Made by a program: the position numbers and the translations under genes | In this document: positions 12,303 to 22,396 of the stretch, piece by piece | Layout: each line of letters opens with the position of its first letter | Numbering within the stretch: position 1 is the first letter of the stretch | The notes under the pieces: model-generated | What the model was told of the DNA's origin: nothing | Databases searched by the model: none | The model's input: the letters and a program-made list of their open reading frames with translations, nothing else | Source: Anaerolineaceae bacterium | GTDB taxonomy: Bacteria > Chloroflexota > Anaerolineae > Aggregatilineales > Phototrophicaceae | Length of the DNA stretch: 64,000 bases | Assembly: GCA_028818375.1 (NCBI GenBank) | Contig: JAPPOB010000010.1 | Span: 434,001 to 498,000, forward strand | Direction of reading: 5' to 3'

Positions 12303-13301
12303 ATGGTTGCCGGAGCGCGAGGTGTTGATGCACAGGAAATCCAGGGTGCGCAACGCAACGTCGTGCAGTACGTCGCGCAACAAATCGCCCGCAACGTCAG
12401 TCAGATCATCATCGGCAAACGCAACGAAATCAGCCTGACGGTTCTGGGGCTGTTGAGCCAGGGTCACATTCTCATTGAAGACATTCCGGGCGTGGGGAAA
12501 ACGATGCTGGCGCGCGCCCTGGCCTGCTCAATTGGCTGCAGCTTCAGTCGACTTCAGTTCACGCCAGACATGTTGCCTTCGGACGTGACCGGCGTGTCCA
12601 TTTTCAATCAGAAAACACGGGAATTCGAATTTCGCCCCGGCCCCGTCATGGCGCAAATCGTACTTGCCGACGAAATCAACCGGGCCACGCCCAAAACTCA
12701 GGCCGCCCTGCTGGAGGCGATGGAAGAACGGCAGATCACGGTGGACGGCGTATCCTGGCAAATGGAAGAGCCCTTTCTCATTCTGGCCACACAAAACCCG
12801 ATCGAATACGAAGGAACCTTCCCCTTGCCGGAAGCCCAGGTCGACCGGTTCCTGATCCGTATACGACTTGGATATCCGGCGCCCAATGAAGAATTCGCGG
12901 TGCTCGGTGCCCAGCAATACCGTCATCCCATCGAAAACATGAGCCAGGTGGTGACGGTTGAGGAGTTGGGCGCCGCGCAACGTGCTGTGCGTGAAGTGTA
13001 CGTCGCCGAAGAAATCAGACACTACATCATCGAGTTGGTCAACGCCTCGCGCCAACACCCGGATGTTTACCTTGGCAGCAGTCCCCGCGGTTCCCTGGCC
13101 CTGTTTCGCTGTGCCCAGGCGCGCGCCGCCATGGCTGACCGGGAATTCGTGATTCCCGATGACGTGAAGGCCCTGGCAGAAGTCACCCTGGCCCACCGCA
13201 TCATTGTCGGCCCCTCGTCACGCATCCGTGATGTGTCGTCCCGTCGCATCGTTCAGGAAATCGTCAACAATACCCCCGTACCGGGGGCGTCCGTCCAGTA
13301 A
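12303..13301 (+). CDS. MoxR-type AAA+ ATPase
   Basis: 332 aa from ATG 12303, chosen because GAGGG precedes it by 4 nt; ATG 12276 and a TTG at 12228 are further upstream in the same frame. Walker A is [11 protein letters not shown], Walker [18 protein letters not shown], sensor 1 [22 protein letters not shown], then a lid domain with [10 protein letters not shown]. MoxR ATPases act as chaperones for assembly or activation of protein complexes, usually with a VWA or DUF58 partner. Here a DUF58 gene follows after 6 nt, the standard pairing. Confidence 0.93.
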   Translation: MVAGARGVDAQEIQGAQRNVVQYVAQQIARNVSQIIIGKRNEISLTVLGLLSQGHILIEDIPGVGKTMLARALACSIGCSFSRLQFTPDMLPSDVTGVSIFNQKTREFEFRPGPVMAQIVLADEINRATPKTQAALLEAMEERQITVDGVSWQMEEPFLILATQNPIEYEGTFPLPEAQVDRFLIRIRLGYPAPNEEFAVLGAQQYRHPIENMSQVVTVEELGAAQRAVREVYVAEEIRHYIIELVNASRQHPDVYLGSSPRGSLALFRCAQARAAMADREFVIPDDVKALAEVTLAHRIIVGPSSRIRDVSSRRIVQEIVNNTPVPGASVQ

Positions 13302-13307
13302 GTTTTC

Positions 13308-14579
13308 ATGCAGAACCGGCGCCACGGGCTTTGGCTGCTACTCCTGCTAAGCCTTGCACTGGGGGCCTGGACGGGCAGGGACTTCTTCTTTCGCATGGCC
13401 TGGCTGTTTGCCGGCCTGCTGGTCGCTTCCGTCCTGTGGTGCTGGTTCACCCTGCGCCATATCAGCCTCATCCGGCAAACCCTGGCGCGGCGGGCGCAGG
13501 TCGGCAGCAACCTGGGTGAACACCTGGAAATCCGCAACCGCTCATGGCTGCCGGGCCTCTGGCTGGAATTGCGAGACTATTCCAGCCTGCCCGGTCACAG
13601 GGTCAGCCAGGTTGTGCCGGCCCTGGGTCGTCGCAAGGCCTGGGAATGGGACGTCGGCACAAGATGCGTGGCCCGCGGCGAATTCCGTCTTGGGCCCATG
13701 ACTCTGGCAAGTGGTGATCCATTTGGCTTTCATTACGCAATCCGCAAGCTGGACGAAATTTCCAGAATAGTCATTTATCCGGCGACGGTAGGCCTGGAGT
13801 CATTTGAGTTGCCCTTTGGCGAAATCACGGGTGGCAACATTTTGCGCCGCCGGACCCACTACGTAACGATCAACGCTGCAGGCGTTCGCGATTATGCTCC
13901 GGGGGACAGCTTCAACCGCATTCACTGGCGCAGCAGCGCCCGCCGCAACAGTCTCATGGTTAAGGAATTCGAACTGGATCCGCAGCTCGACATCTGGATT
14001 CTGATGGACTTCTCCGCGGAATCGCTCGTCGAGCATGAGTCCCTGCAGCGCGTTAACGGCAACGGGCCGGCCATCACTACGGATACACTGCCCCGTTCCA
14101 CCGAGGAATACGGCGTCGTGGCGGCAGCCTCCCTCGCCCGACACTTCATCGAGGAGGCCGATCGGGCCGTTGGCTTTGTCGCCTGGGGACCCAAACGGGA
14201 GATGCTCCAGCCCGAAAGTGGAGAACGGCAACTCAACCAGATCCTACAAATTCTTGCCGTCGGCCGCTGTGTATCCGAGCATTCCCTCGAACAAATGCTT
14301 GCCGTCGAAATGCCTCACATGACGCGCGGGACTTCCCTGATCATTGTCACGTCATCGCTGGACGTCCGTTGGGTTCGGGAAGTGAGGGTCCTGAAGCGTC
14401 GCGGGATCCGTCCGCTCTGCATTCTGGTGGACCCTTTCTCATTTGGCGGTGAGCAACCCGCCGACGATTTGCTGGCAAACCTTCATCTCGAGCGCATTCC
14501 GGTCGTCCCCATCCAGATGGATGACGACATTGCCTTCGCCCTTTCCCGCCGCTCGGCCGCGCGCCTGTCTGCTTTCTGA
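13308..14579 (+). CDS. DUF58 (VWA-like) membrane-anchored protein
   Basis: 423 aa. Two hydrophobic helices at the N-terminus (LLLLLSLALGAWTG and MAWLFAGLLVASVLW), then a beta-rich region and the DUF58 signature RDYAPGDSFNRIHWRSSARR followed by LMVKEFELDPQLDIWILMDFS, the start of a VWA-like fold. Such proteins are partners of MoxR ATPases. It is 6 nt after moxR and overlaps the next start by 1 nt (TGATG). The transglutaminase gene that often completes this trio is not present. Confidence 0.9.
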   Translation: MQNRRHGLWLLLLLSLALGAWTGRDFFFRMAWLFAGLLVASVLWCWFTLRHISLIRQTLARRAQVGSNLGEHLEIRNRSWLPGLWLELRDYSSLPGHRVSQVVPALGRRKAWEWDVGTRCVARGEFRLGPMTLASGDPFGFHYAIRKLDEISRIVIYPATVGLESFELPFGEITGGNILRRRTHYVTINAAGVRDYAPGDSFNRIHWRSSARRNSLMVKEFELDPQLDIWILMDFSAESLVEHESLQRVNGNGPAITTDTLPRSTEEYGVVAAASLARHFIEEADRAVGFVAWGPKREMLQPESGERQLNQILQILAVGRCVSEHSLEQMLAVEMPHMTRGTSLIIVTSSLDVRWVREVRVLKRRGIRPLCILVDPFSFGGEQPADDLLANLHLERIPVVPIQMDDDIAFALSRRSAARLSAF

Positions 14580-16165
14580 TGCATCCGGGGCTGCTCTACC
14601 TGACGATATTCGTCTGCGGTATGAGCACGTTGGCCATCGAACTCACGGCCTCGCGCCTGCTGGGAAATGTGTTTGGCACCAGCAACCTGGTCTGGGCCAA
14701 CGTCATCGGCCTGATGTTGCTTTACCTCAGCGTCGGGTATTTCCTCGGCGGTCGACTTGCAGACCGACATCCAGGTCCGCGAAACCTTTTTCGCCTTGTC
14801 CTGTGGGCCGCCTTTTTCAGTGCGCTCATTCCCCTGCTTTCGCGTCCCATCCTGCAGGGAGCGGCGAACGCGGTGATCAACGTGGACGCCGTCGTCGTCG
14901 TGGGCGCTTTCCTGTCGGTGCTGGTGTTGTTTGCGGGGCCGGTTACCCTGCTGGGTTGTGTGCCGCCTTTCGCCATGCGACTGGCAATTGACGACCTGAG
15001 CATAACAGGCCAGGTCTCCGGCAAGATCTATGCGATCAGTACCCTGGGAAGTTTGCTCGGCACCTTCCTGCCGGTGCTGGTCTTCATTCCAGAAATCGGA
15101 ACGCGCAATACTTTTCTCCTCTTCGCCGCCCTGCTTTACCTGTTGGCCATTGCCGGGCTTTGGCTCTGCGACGGACGATTCCCCCTTCGCAACTTGTGGA
15201 TGCCGCTTGTCATCGTCCTGATAGTCCAGCTGGTCAGCGGCGGTCCCTTGCGGGCCGCGCCCCCGGGGCGCAGCCTGTTGCTGGAGCAGGAGAGCGCCTA
15301 CAACTACATTCAGGTGCAGGAAGACAGCCAAGGATATCGGTATTTGTATCTGAACGAAGGTCAGGGAATCCACAGCCAGTGGCATCCGGAGCGCATAAAT
15401 TTCGGCCGCACCTGGAGTTTTTTTCTCACCGCTCCCTGGTTCAATGAGTTTCAGGAAAATGAGCAACCTGTGGAATCTCTGGCCATTGTTGGTCTGGCCG
15501 GCGGCACGGTCGCGCGTCAGTACTACAGTGTTTATGGCGAGATACCCATCGACGGCATCGAAATTGATCCGACCCTGATCGACGTCGCCAGGGGTTGGTT
15601 TGGCATGGACGCCATTCCTGGCCTGCGCACCTGGGCCGCCGATGGCCGCGTTGCCCTGCGCCAGTTGCCGCGTCAGTACAGCGTAATCGCCCTGGATGCC
15701 TATCGCCCGCCCTACATCCCCTGGCACCTGACCACAGTGGAATTCCTTCAGGAAGCGCGGGGCCGTCTGCTGCCGAATGGCGCGCTCGCCGTTAACGTTG
15801 GCCGTACCCACAGCGACCGACGACTGGTGGATGCCATGACGGCAACCCTGTTGCAGGTCTTTCCGGACGTACATGTCATGGACGTGCCAAACGCATTCAA
15901 TTCGATTCTGGTGGCGACCAGCCAGCGGACCCAGATGGGCACCCTTGCAAGAAACCTCGCCAGTTTGCCCCAAAATGCCAGTCCGGTACTGCGCGAGGCC
16001 CTTGCTTTGGGTGTCGAAAGTCTGGTGCCAACTGTCTCAGGCGACCTGATTTTCAGAGACGATCACGCGCCGGTTGAACGTCTCGTCGATTCCCTCGTGC
16101 AGGACTTCCTGTTGTCGGGAGACGCGGCCCGTTTCATACCGGCCCCCTCCTCTCAAGACACTTGA
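14579..16165 (+). CDS. Membrane-fused spermidine synthase-like methyltransferase-fold protein
   Basis: 528 aa. The first half (about 1-220) has six to seven membrane helices, beginning LYLTIFVCGMSTLAIELTAS with the conserved ELxxSRLL pattern of fused MFS/spermidine synthase proteins. The second half is a Rossmann domain: IVGLAGGTVARQYY, then Glu in GIEIDP, ADGR, and ALDAYRPPYIPWHLTTVEF, corresponding to the polyamine synthase site. It may transfer aminopropyl groups from decarboxylated SAM, giving MTA that the MTAP at 28372 could recycle, but membrane-fused members are mostly uncharacterised. Translationally coupled to the DUF58 gene. Confidence 0.8.
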   Translation: MHPGLLYLTIFVCGMSTLAIELTASRLLGNVFGTSNLVWANVIGLMLLYLSVGYFLGGRLADRHPGPRNLFRLVLWAAFFSALIPLLSRPILQGAANAVINVDAVVVVGAFLSVLVLFAGPVTLLGCVPPFAMRLAIDDLSITGQVSGKIYAISTLGSLLGTFLPVLVFIPEIGTRNTFLLFAALLYLLAIAGLWLCDGRFPLRNLWMPLVIVLIVQLVSGGPLRAAPPGRSLLLEQESAYNYIQVQEDSQGYRYLYLNEGQGIHSQWHPERINFGRTWSFFLTAPWFNEFQENEQPVESLAIVGLAGGTVARQYYSVYGEIPIDGIEIDPTLIDVARGWFGMDAIPGLRTWAADGRVALRQLPRQYSVIALDAYRPPYIPWHLTTVEFLQEARGRLLPNGALAVNVGRTHSDRRLVDAMTATLLQVFPDVHVMDVPNAFNSILVATSQRTQMGTLARNLASLPQNASPVLREALALGVESLVPTVSGDLIFRDDHAPVERLVDSLVQDFLLSGDAARFIPAPSSQDT

Positions 16166-16191
16166 CCCTGTTTTCTGGCGGGGGGTATACT
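16162..16191 (+). promoter_or_regulatory. Strong sigma70-type promoter for the PfkB kinase-ahcY operon
   Basis: TTGACC (16162-16167), 18-nt spacer, TATACT (16186-16191). The -35 box overlaps the stop codon of the upstream gene. Transcription from near 16198 rules out the TTG at 16162 as start of the downstream kinase. Confidence 0.75.
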
Positions 16192-16198
16192 CCCCGCC
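16177..16198 (+). promoter_or_regulatory. 22-bp palindrome covering the -10 box (operator candidate)
   Basis: GGCGGGG (16177-16183) and CCCCGCC (16192-16198) flank GGTATACT; 10 of 11 base pairs are symmetrical. The palindrome embeds the TATACT -10 element, as expected for a dimeric repressor operator. No U-tract follows, so it is not an intrinsic terminator of the preceding gene. Confidence 0.5.
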
Positions 16199-16239
16199 GT
16201 TCCGGCACGACTACCCCGACTCTCCCTGCAGGGCAGGAT

Positions 16240-18518
<2,279 letters not shown>

Positions 18519-18556
18519 CCATCACTTCGTCAGAAAATCTGGTCCCTGAAACCCGA

Positions 18557-19507
18557 ATGTCCAGGTCTAAATCGCGCTTTCTGATTACCGGCGCCACCGG
18601 CTTTGCCGGTCGCCACCTTCTGCGACTTTTGCGTCAGCAGCATCCTGGCGCCAGCCTGCATGGCACAACCTTGACCTCAGGCGGGACTGTGGAAGGGGTA
18701 ACGCTGCACGAACTGGACCTCTGCGATGGTGACAAAACGGCGCAATTGCTGCAGGAGTCACGACCACAATTTGTCGCGCATCTGGCCGCCATGTCCTCAC
18801 CGCGCCAGTCCTTTGCGCAGCCCTGGGCGACAATAAGAAACAATTTGCTGGCCCAGATACACCTGCTGGAGGCCTGCGCGTCGCTGGCCACGCAGCCCCG
18901 TGTCCTGGTCGTCACGACATCTGACATCTACGACCCCGAGGACGACCCCGTCAGCGAAGACAGCCCTTTCCTGCCGACCAGTCCCTATGCAGTCAGCAAG
19001 ATTGCCCAGGACATGCACGCCCTGCAATTTGGCCTGGAACGGGGACTGCAAATTGTTCGGGCCCGCCCCTTCAATTTCATGGGTCCGGGTCAGGAAGAGG
19101 GTTTCGTGGCTGCCGACTTCGCCTGGCAGGTGGCCCGAATCGAGGCAGGTCAGCAAAGCCCTGTGATGAACGTGGGCAACCTGGCAGCCCGTCGGGACTT
19201 CTGCGACGTAAGGGATGTCGTGCGGGCTTTCTCACTGCTTTTGGCCAGGGGGACGGCGGGGCGGGCCTACAACGTGGCTTCCGGCAAGGCTTGCAACATC
19301 CGGTCCCTGCTGGACCGGTTGCTCGCTATCAGCTCCGTGGCCATTGACGTGCGTGTGGATGAGTCCCGCCTGGTTCCGCTGGATGTTCCCCTTAAGCGGG
19401 GCGACAATCGCCGCTTGCGAGAGGCAACCGGCTGGCAACCGAAGTTCTCGCTTCAGCAATCCCTGCGTGATCTGCTGCAGCACTGTCGCGATGCCTTGCG
19501 CGCATGA
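18557..19507 (+). CDS. GDP-4-dehydro-6-deoxy-D-mannose reductase-like SDR
   Basis: 316 aa from ATG 18557; a GTG at 18500, inside ahcY, is an alternative start. Rossmann motif FLITGATGFAGRHLL, then TTSDIYD and SPYAVSK (Tyr and Lys active site). The middle reads GPGQEEGFVAADFAWQVARI and NVGNLAARRDFCDVRDVV, the pattern of Rmd/GMD-type enzymes. It probably reduces a GDP-4-keto-6-deoxy sugar (to GDP-rhamnose or a similar sugar) for the glycan genes downstream. A GMD partner is not in the window. Confidence 0.78.
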   Translation: MSRSKSRFLITGATGFAGRHLLRLLRQQHPGASLHGTTLTSGGTVEGVTLHELDLCDGDKTAQLLQESRPQFVAHLAAMSSPRQSFAQPWATIRNNLLAQIHLLEACASLATQPRVLVVTTSDIYDPEDDPVSEDSPFLPTSPYAVSKIAQDMHALQFGLERGLQIVRARPFNFMGPGQEEGFVAADFAWQVARIEAGQQSPVMNVGNLAARRDFCDVRDVVRAFSLLLARGTAGRAYNVASGKACNIRSLLDRLLAISSVAIDVRVDESRLVPLDVPLKRGDNRRLREATGWQPKFSLQQSLRDLLQHCRDALRA

Positions 19508-20289
19508 TTGACACGCATTGCCACCTTGACTTTGACAGTTTCAATGAAGACCGCGAGCAGGTCTTTGAACGCGCGCGGCTGGCCGGCGTCAAGTCCATCA
19601 TCATCCCTGCAGTGGACCTTAAGTCCTGCGAGGCGGCCCTGTCCATGCACCTGCGTTGGCCGCAGGTTAACGTCGCTGTCGGCATCCATCCCAACAGCTG
19701 CCAGGATTTCGACGACGCCTGTGTTGAGGCCCTGCGTGAACTGGCCGGCCAGCCTGGCGTCGTGGCGGTTGGAGAAATCGGTCTTGACTACTACAGAGAC
19801 AGGTGTCCGCCGGACGTGCAACGCCCTGCGCTTCGCTCCCAGTTGCGCCTGGCGGCAGAATGCAATTTGCCGGTCATCATTCACAACCGTGAGGCGGCGG
19901 CGGACCTGCTGCCATTGCTGACGCATCACGCCAGGTCCCTGTCCCCGACGATGCGTGATCGGGTGGGAGTGCTACACTCATTTTCCGCGCCCTGTGACGT
20001 GGCCCGGCAAGCGCTGGACCATGGTTACTACCTGGGGTTCACGGGCCCGGTTACATTTCCCAGGGCGGAAGAACTTCGCAGCATAGCCCGTCAGGTGCCG
20101 CTGGAGCGACTGCTGGTGGAAACCGACGCTCCCTTTCTGGCCCCTGCCCCAAAACGTGGCAAGCGCAACGAACCGTCCTGGCTGCCATATATTGTGAACC
20201 GCCTGGCGGACCTTCACGACCTGTCAAGCGAAAAAATGGCGCAGATTACGGAGGAAAACGCCCGCAGGCTGTTCAACCTGCCCGACTGA
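19504..20289 (+). CDS. TatD-family metal-dependent hydrolase
   Basis: 261 aa TIM-barrel hydrolase. Metal ligands are visible as MIDTHCHLDF (two His), VGEIGLDYYRD (Glu), IIHNREA (His), VLHSFS (His) and ETDAPFLAP (Asp). TatD proteins are 3'-5' DNA exonucleases or related deaminase/hydrolase-type enzymes of quality control. The ATG overlaps the previous gene by 4 nt, although its function is not obviously linked to sugar nucleotides. Confidence 0.92.
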   Translation: MIDTHCHLDFDSFNEDREQVFERARLAGVKSIIIPAVDLKSCEAALSMHLRWPQVNVAVGIHPNSCQDFDDACVEALRELAGQPGVVAVGEIGLDYYRDRCPPDVQRPALRSQLRLAAECNLPVIIHNREAAADLLPLLTHHARSLSPTMRDRVGVLHSFSAPCDVARQALDHGYYLGFTGPVTFPRAEELRSIARQVPLERLLVETDAPFLAPAPKRGKRNEPSWLPYIVNRLADLHDLSSEKMAQITEENARRLFNLPD

Positions 20290-20321
20290 CCCTTGCGGGC
20301 GCTTTGAAGTACACTTCGGCA

Positions 20322-21254
20322 ATGGTTGACCTGTCAATAATCATCGTCAGCTGGAACGTTGCCGATCTGCTGGCAGCATGTCTGGATTCAGTCTTCAACA
20401 ACCTGCACCGGTCAACTCTGGACACGGAAGTCATCGTCGTGGACTCGGCCAGCAGCGATCACAGCGTCGCCATGGTGGAAAACCGTTTTCCGTCGGTCCA
20501 GCTTCTGGCATGCGACGAAAACATCGGATTCGCAAGGGCCAACAACCTTGGCCTGCAACACGCGCGCGGTCGATACATCCTGCTGCTGAACCCGGACACC
20601 GAGGTCACGGCCGGAGCACTGGAGCGCATGGTACAGGAACTGGAGACGGGCCCCCAAGTGGGAGCCGTGGGACCGCACACCCTGAACAGTGACGGGACAA
20701 CCCAGTCCACCCGTCGGCGCTTTCCGACCCTGTTGACGGCCTGCTTCGAGAGCACCTGGTTGCAGCCATGGGCACCGGGAAAACTGTTGCGCGACTACCG
20801 TGTCGAAGACCGCGACGACGATGACAGCTTTGACGTGGACTGGGTGCAGGGGTCGGCGTTGATGCTGCGACGCGAGGTCTATGAGGAAATCGGTGGCCTG
20901 GATCCTGATTACGTGATGTATTCGGAGGAACTGGACTGGTGCCGACGGGCGAAGGCGGCAGGCTGGCGAGTGCGCTACGCAGGCGACGCCGTAATTGTGC
21001 ATCATGGCGGACGCAGCAGTGAGCAGGCGCAGGCCCGCAGCCAGATTCACTTCCAGCAGAGCAAACTTCGCTACGTGCGCATCTGGCACGGGGAGCGCAG
21101 CGCCCGATTGTTGCGCCTTTTCCTTTTGCTCATGTTCCTGCATCAACTCCTGCTGGAAGCTGCCAAGGGTCTCCTGGGGCACAAACGGCCCCTGCGACAA
21201 CAGAGAGTTCGGGCCTACTGGCAGGTATTGCGCTCCGGATTGAGGGTCACTTGA
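20322..21254 (+). CDS. Family 2 glycosyltransferase (rhamnosyltransferase-like)
   Basis: 310 aa GT-A fold. N-terminus LSIIIVSWNVADLLAACLDS, then VIVVDSASSDHS, IGFARANNLGL, and the metal-binding LLLNPDTEV. DWVQGSALMLRREVYEEIGG and EELDWCRRAKAAGWRV resemble WbbL-like rhamnosyltransferases. A hydrophobic segment near residues 265-280 may associate with the membrane. Start placed at ATG 20322 rather than TTG 20304. First of a four-gene glycan operon with overlaps; the upstream Rmd-like gene could supply its donor. Confidence 0.87.
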   Translation: MVDLSIIIVSWNVADLLAACLDSVFNNLHRSTLDTEVIVVDSASSDHSVAMVENRFPSVQLLACDENIGFARANNLGLQHARGRYILLLNPDTEVTAGALERMVQELETGPQVGAVGPHTLNSDGTTQSTRRRFPTLLTACFESTWLQPWAPGKLLRDYRVEDRDDDDSFDVDWVQGSALMLRREVYEEIGGLDPDYVMYSEELDWCRRAKAAGWRVRYAGDAVIVHHGGRSSEQAQARSQIHFQQSKLRYVRIWHGERSARLLRLFLLLMFLHQLLLEAAKGLLGHKRPLRQQRVRAYWQVLRSGLRVT

Positions 21255-22396
21255 TGCGAATCGGCATCGTCAGCGGTGAATTTCCGCCGATGGCCGGAGG
21301 GGTCGGCGCATTCAGCCAGATTCTGGCACGCAGAATGCAGGGAGCGGGACACACAATCGAAATCTTTTCGGACAGGCGGGCGCGCAGCGATGATCTTTCT
21401 CTGACCGGCGCCGCGGACTCCTGGCGTGCCCCCGCCCTGGCCACCATTCGACGCTGGTCCGGACGCCTGTGCCTGGACGTCGTAAATCTGCAATTCCAGA
21501 CAGCGGCCTTCGGCATGTCACCCTGGGTGCACCTCTTGCCGCAAGCCCTGCATCCCACGCCGGTCGTCACTACCTTTCACGACCTGCGTGCTCCCTGGCT
21601 GTTTCCAAAGGCCGGCCGACTGCGTCAGGCGTCCGTCACCTGGCTGGCCCGCCACTCGGCCGCGGCGATCTTCACCAATCAGGAAGACTACGATCGCCTG
21701 CGCGGCAAGGCACAACCTTGCGAACTCATCCCGATCGGCAGCAACATTCTGGCCCGCCGGCCGGCGGATTTCAGCGCAATGGACTGGCGCCGGCGAGAGG
21801 GCGTCAATGACGGTGAGACCCTGCTGTCATGGTTCGGCCTTGCAAATCACAGCAAGGGACTGGATTCGCTGCTGCGCACGGTCGCCCGTCTGCGTGACAG
21901 TGGCCTGCCATTGCGTCTGGTCATTGTCGGTGGCGGGGCCGGCGACAGCGACCCCGGAAACGTCACGTTTGGCAATAGACTGGATGACCTGGTGAGCCGG
22001 TTGCGCCTGGATGAGGTACTGATTCGCACAGGGTTTTTGTCCAGCGAGGAAGTCGCTGCCTGGTTGTGGGCAAGCGACCTGGCAGTGCTGCCCTTCGTCG
22101 ACGGCGCTTCTTTCCGTCGTGGCAGCCTGATGGCCGCCATTCACCATGGTTGTGCAATTTTGACGACCCAACCTGAGGTGGAAATTCCGGCCTTCGTGCA
22201 CAGTCAGAACATGTGGCTGGTCCCGGCAGGTGACGACCCGGCCCTGGAAAGGGCGCTGGCAATGCTGGCAGATTCACCCGTGCTCCGCAACACTTTGCGC
22301 TGCGGCGCCAAGCGTCTCGCGGCAACCTTCGACTGGGGTGTCATTGCTGGCGCCACGCTCAGCCTGTTCAGGAATGTTGTGGAGCAGCGAACTTGA
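21254..22396 (+). CDS. GT4-like glycosyltransferase
   Basis: 380 aa. GT-B features: RIGIVSGEFPPMAGGVGAF at the N-terminus (glycine-rich acceptor loop), HDLRAPWLFPKAG, then LIPIGSNIL before the C-terminal domain, LVIVGGGAGDSD and a donor-site region around LPFVDGASFRRGSLMAAIHHG, which replaces the usual E-x7-E with D and R/G substitutions. That makes catalytic assignment less certain, although this divergence is seen in some GT4 branches. The ATG shares one base with the previous stop; TTG 21251 is the alternative. Confidence 0.78.
   Translation: MRIGIVSGEFPPMAGGVGAFSQILARRMQGAGHTIEIFSDRRARSDDLSLTGAADSWRAPALATIRRWSGRLCLDVVNLQFQTAAFGMSPWVHLLPQALHPTPVVTTFHDLRAPWLFPKAGRLRQASVTWLARHSAAAIFTNQEDYDRLRGKAQPCELIPIGSNILARRPADFSAMDWRRREGVNDGETLLSWFGLANHSKGLDSLLRTVARLRDSGLPLRLVIVGGGAGDSDPGNVTFGNRLDDLVSRLRLDEVLIRTGFLSSEEVAAWLWASDLAVLPFVDGASFRRGSLMAAIHHGCAILTTQPEVEIPAFVHSQNMWLVPAGDDPALERALAMLADSPVLRNTLRCGAKRLAATFDWGVIAGATLSLFRNVVEQRT

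Noticed and set aside
13271..13287. Palindromic CCCCCG/CGGGGG-like stretch at the end of moxR
   Set aside because: It encodes the Pro-Val-Pro-Gly tail of MoxR, has no T-run, and the next gene follows within 30 nt, so a terminator is unlikely.
14483..15973. 496-codon open frame on the minus strand
   Set aside because: It is antisense to the spermidine synthase-like gene, Gln/His/Gly-rich with no recognisable domain, and reflects the GC-rich codon bias of the coding strand.
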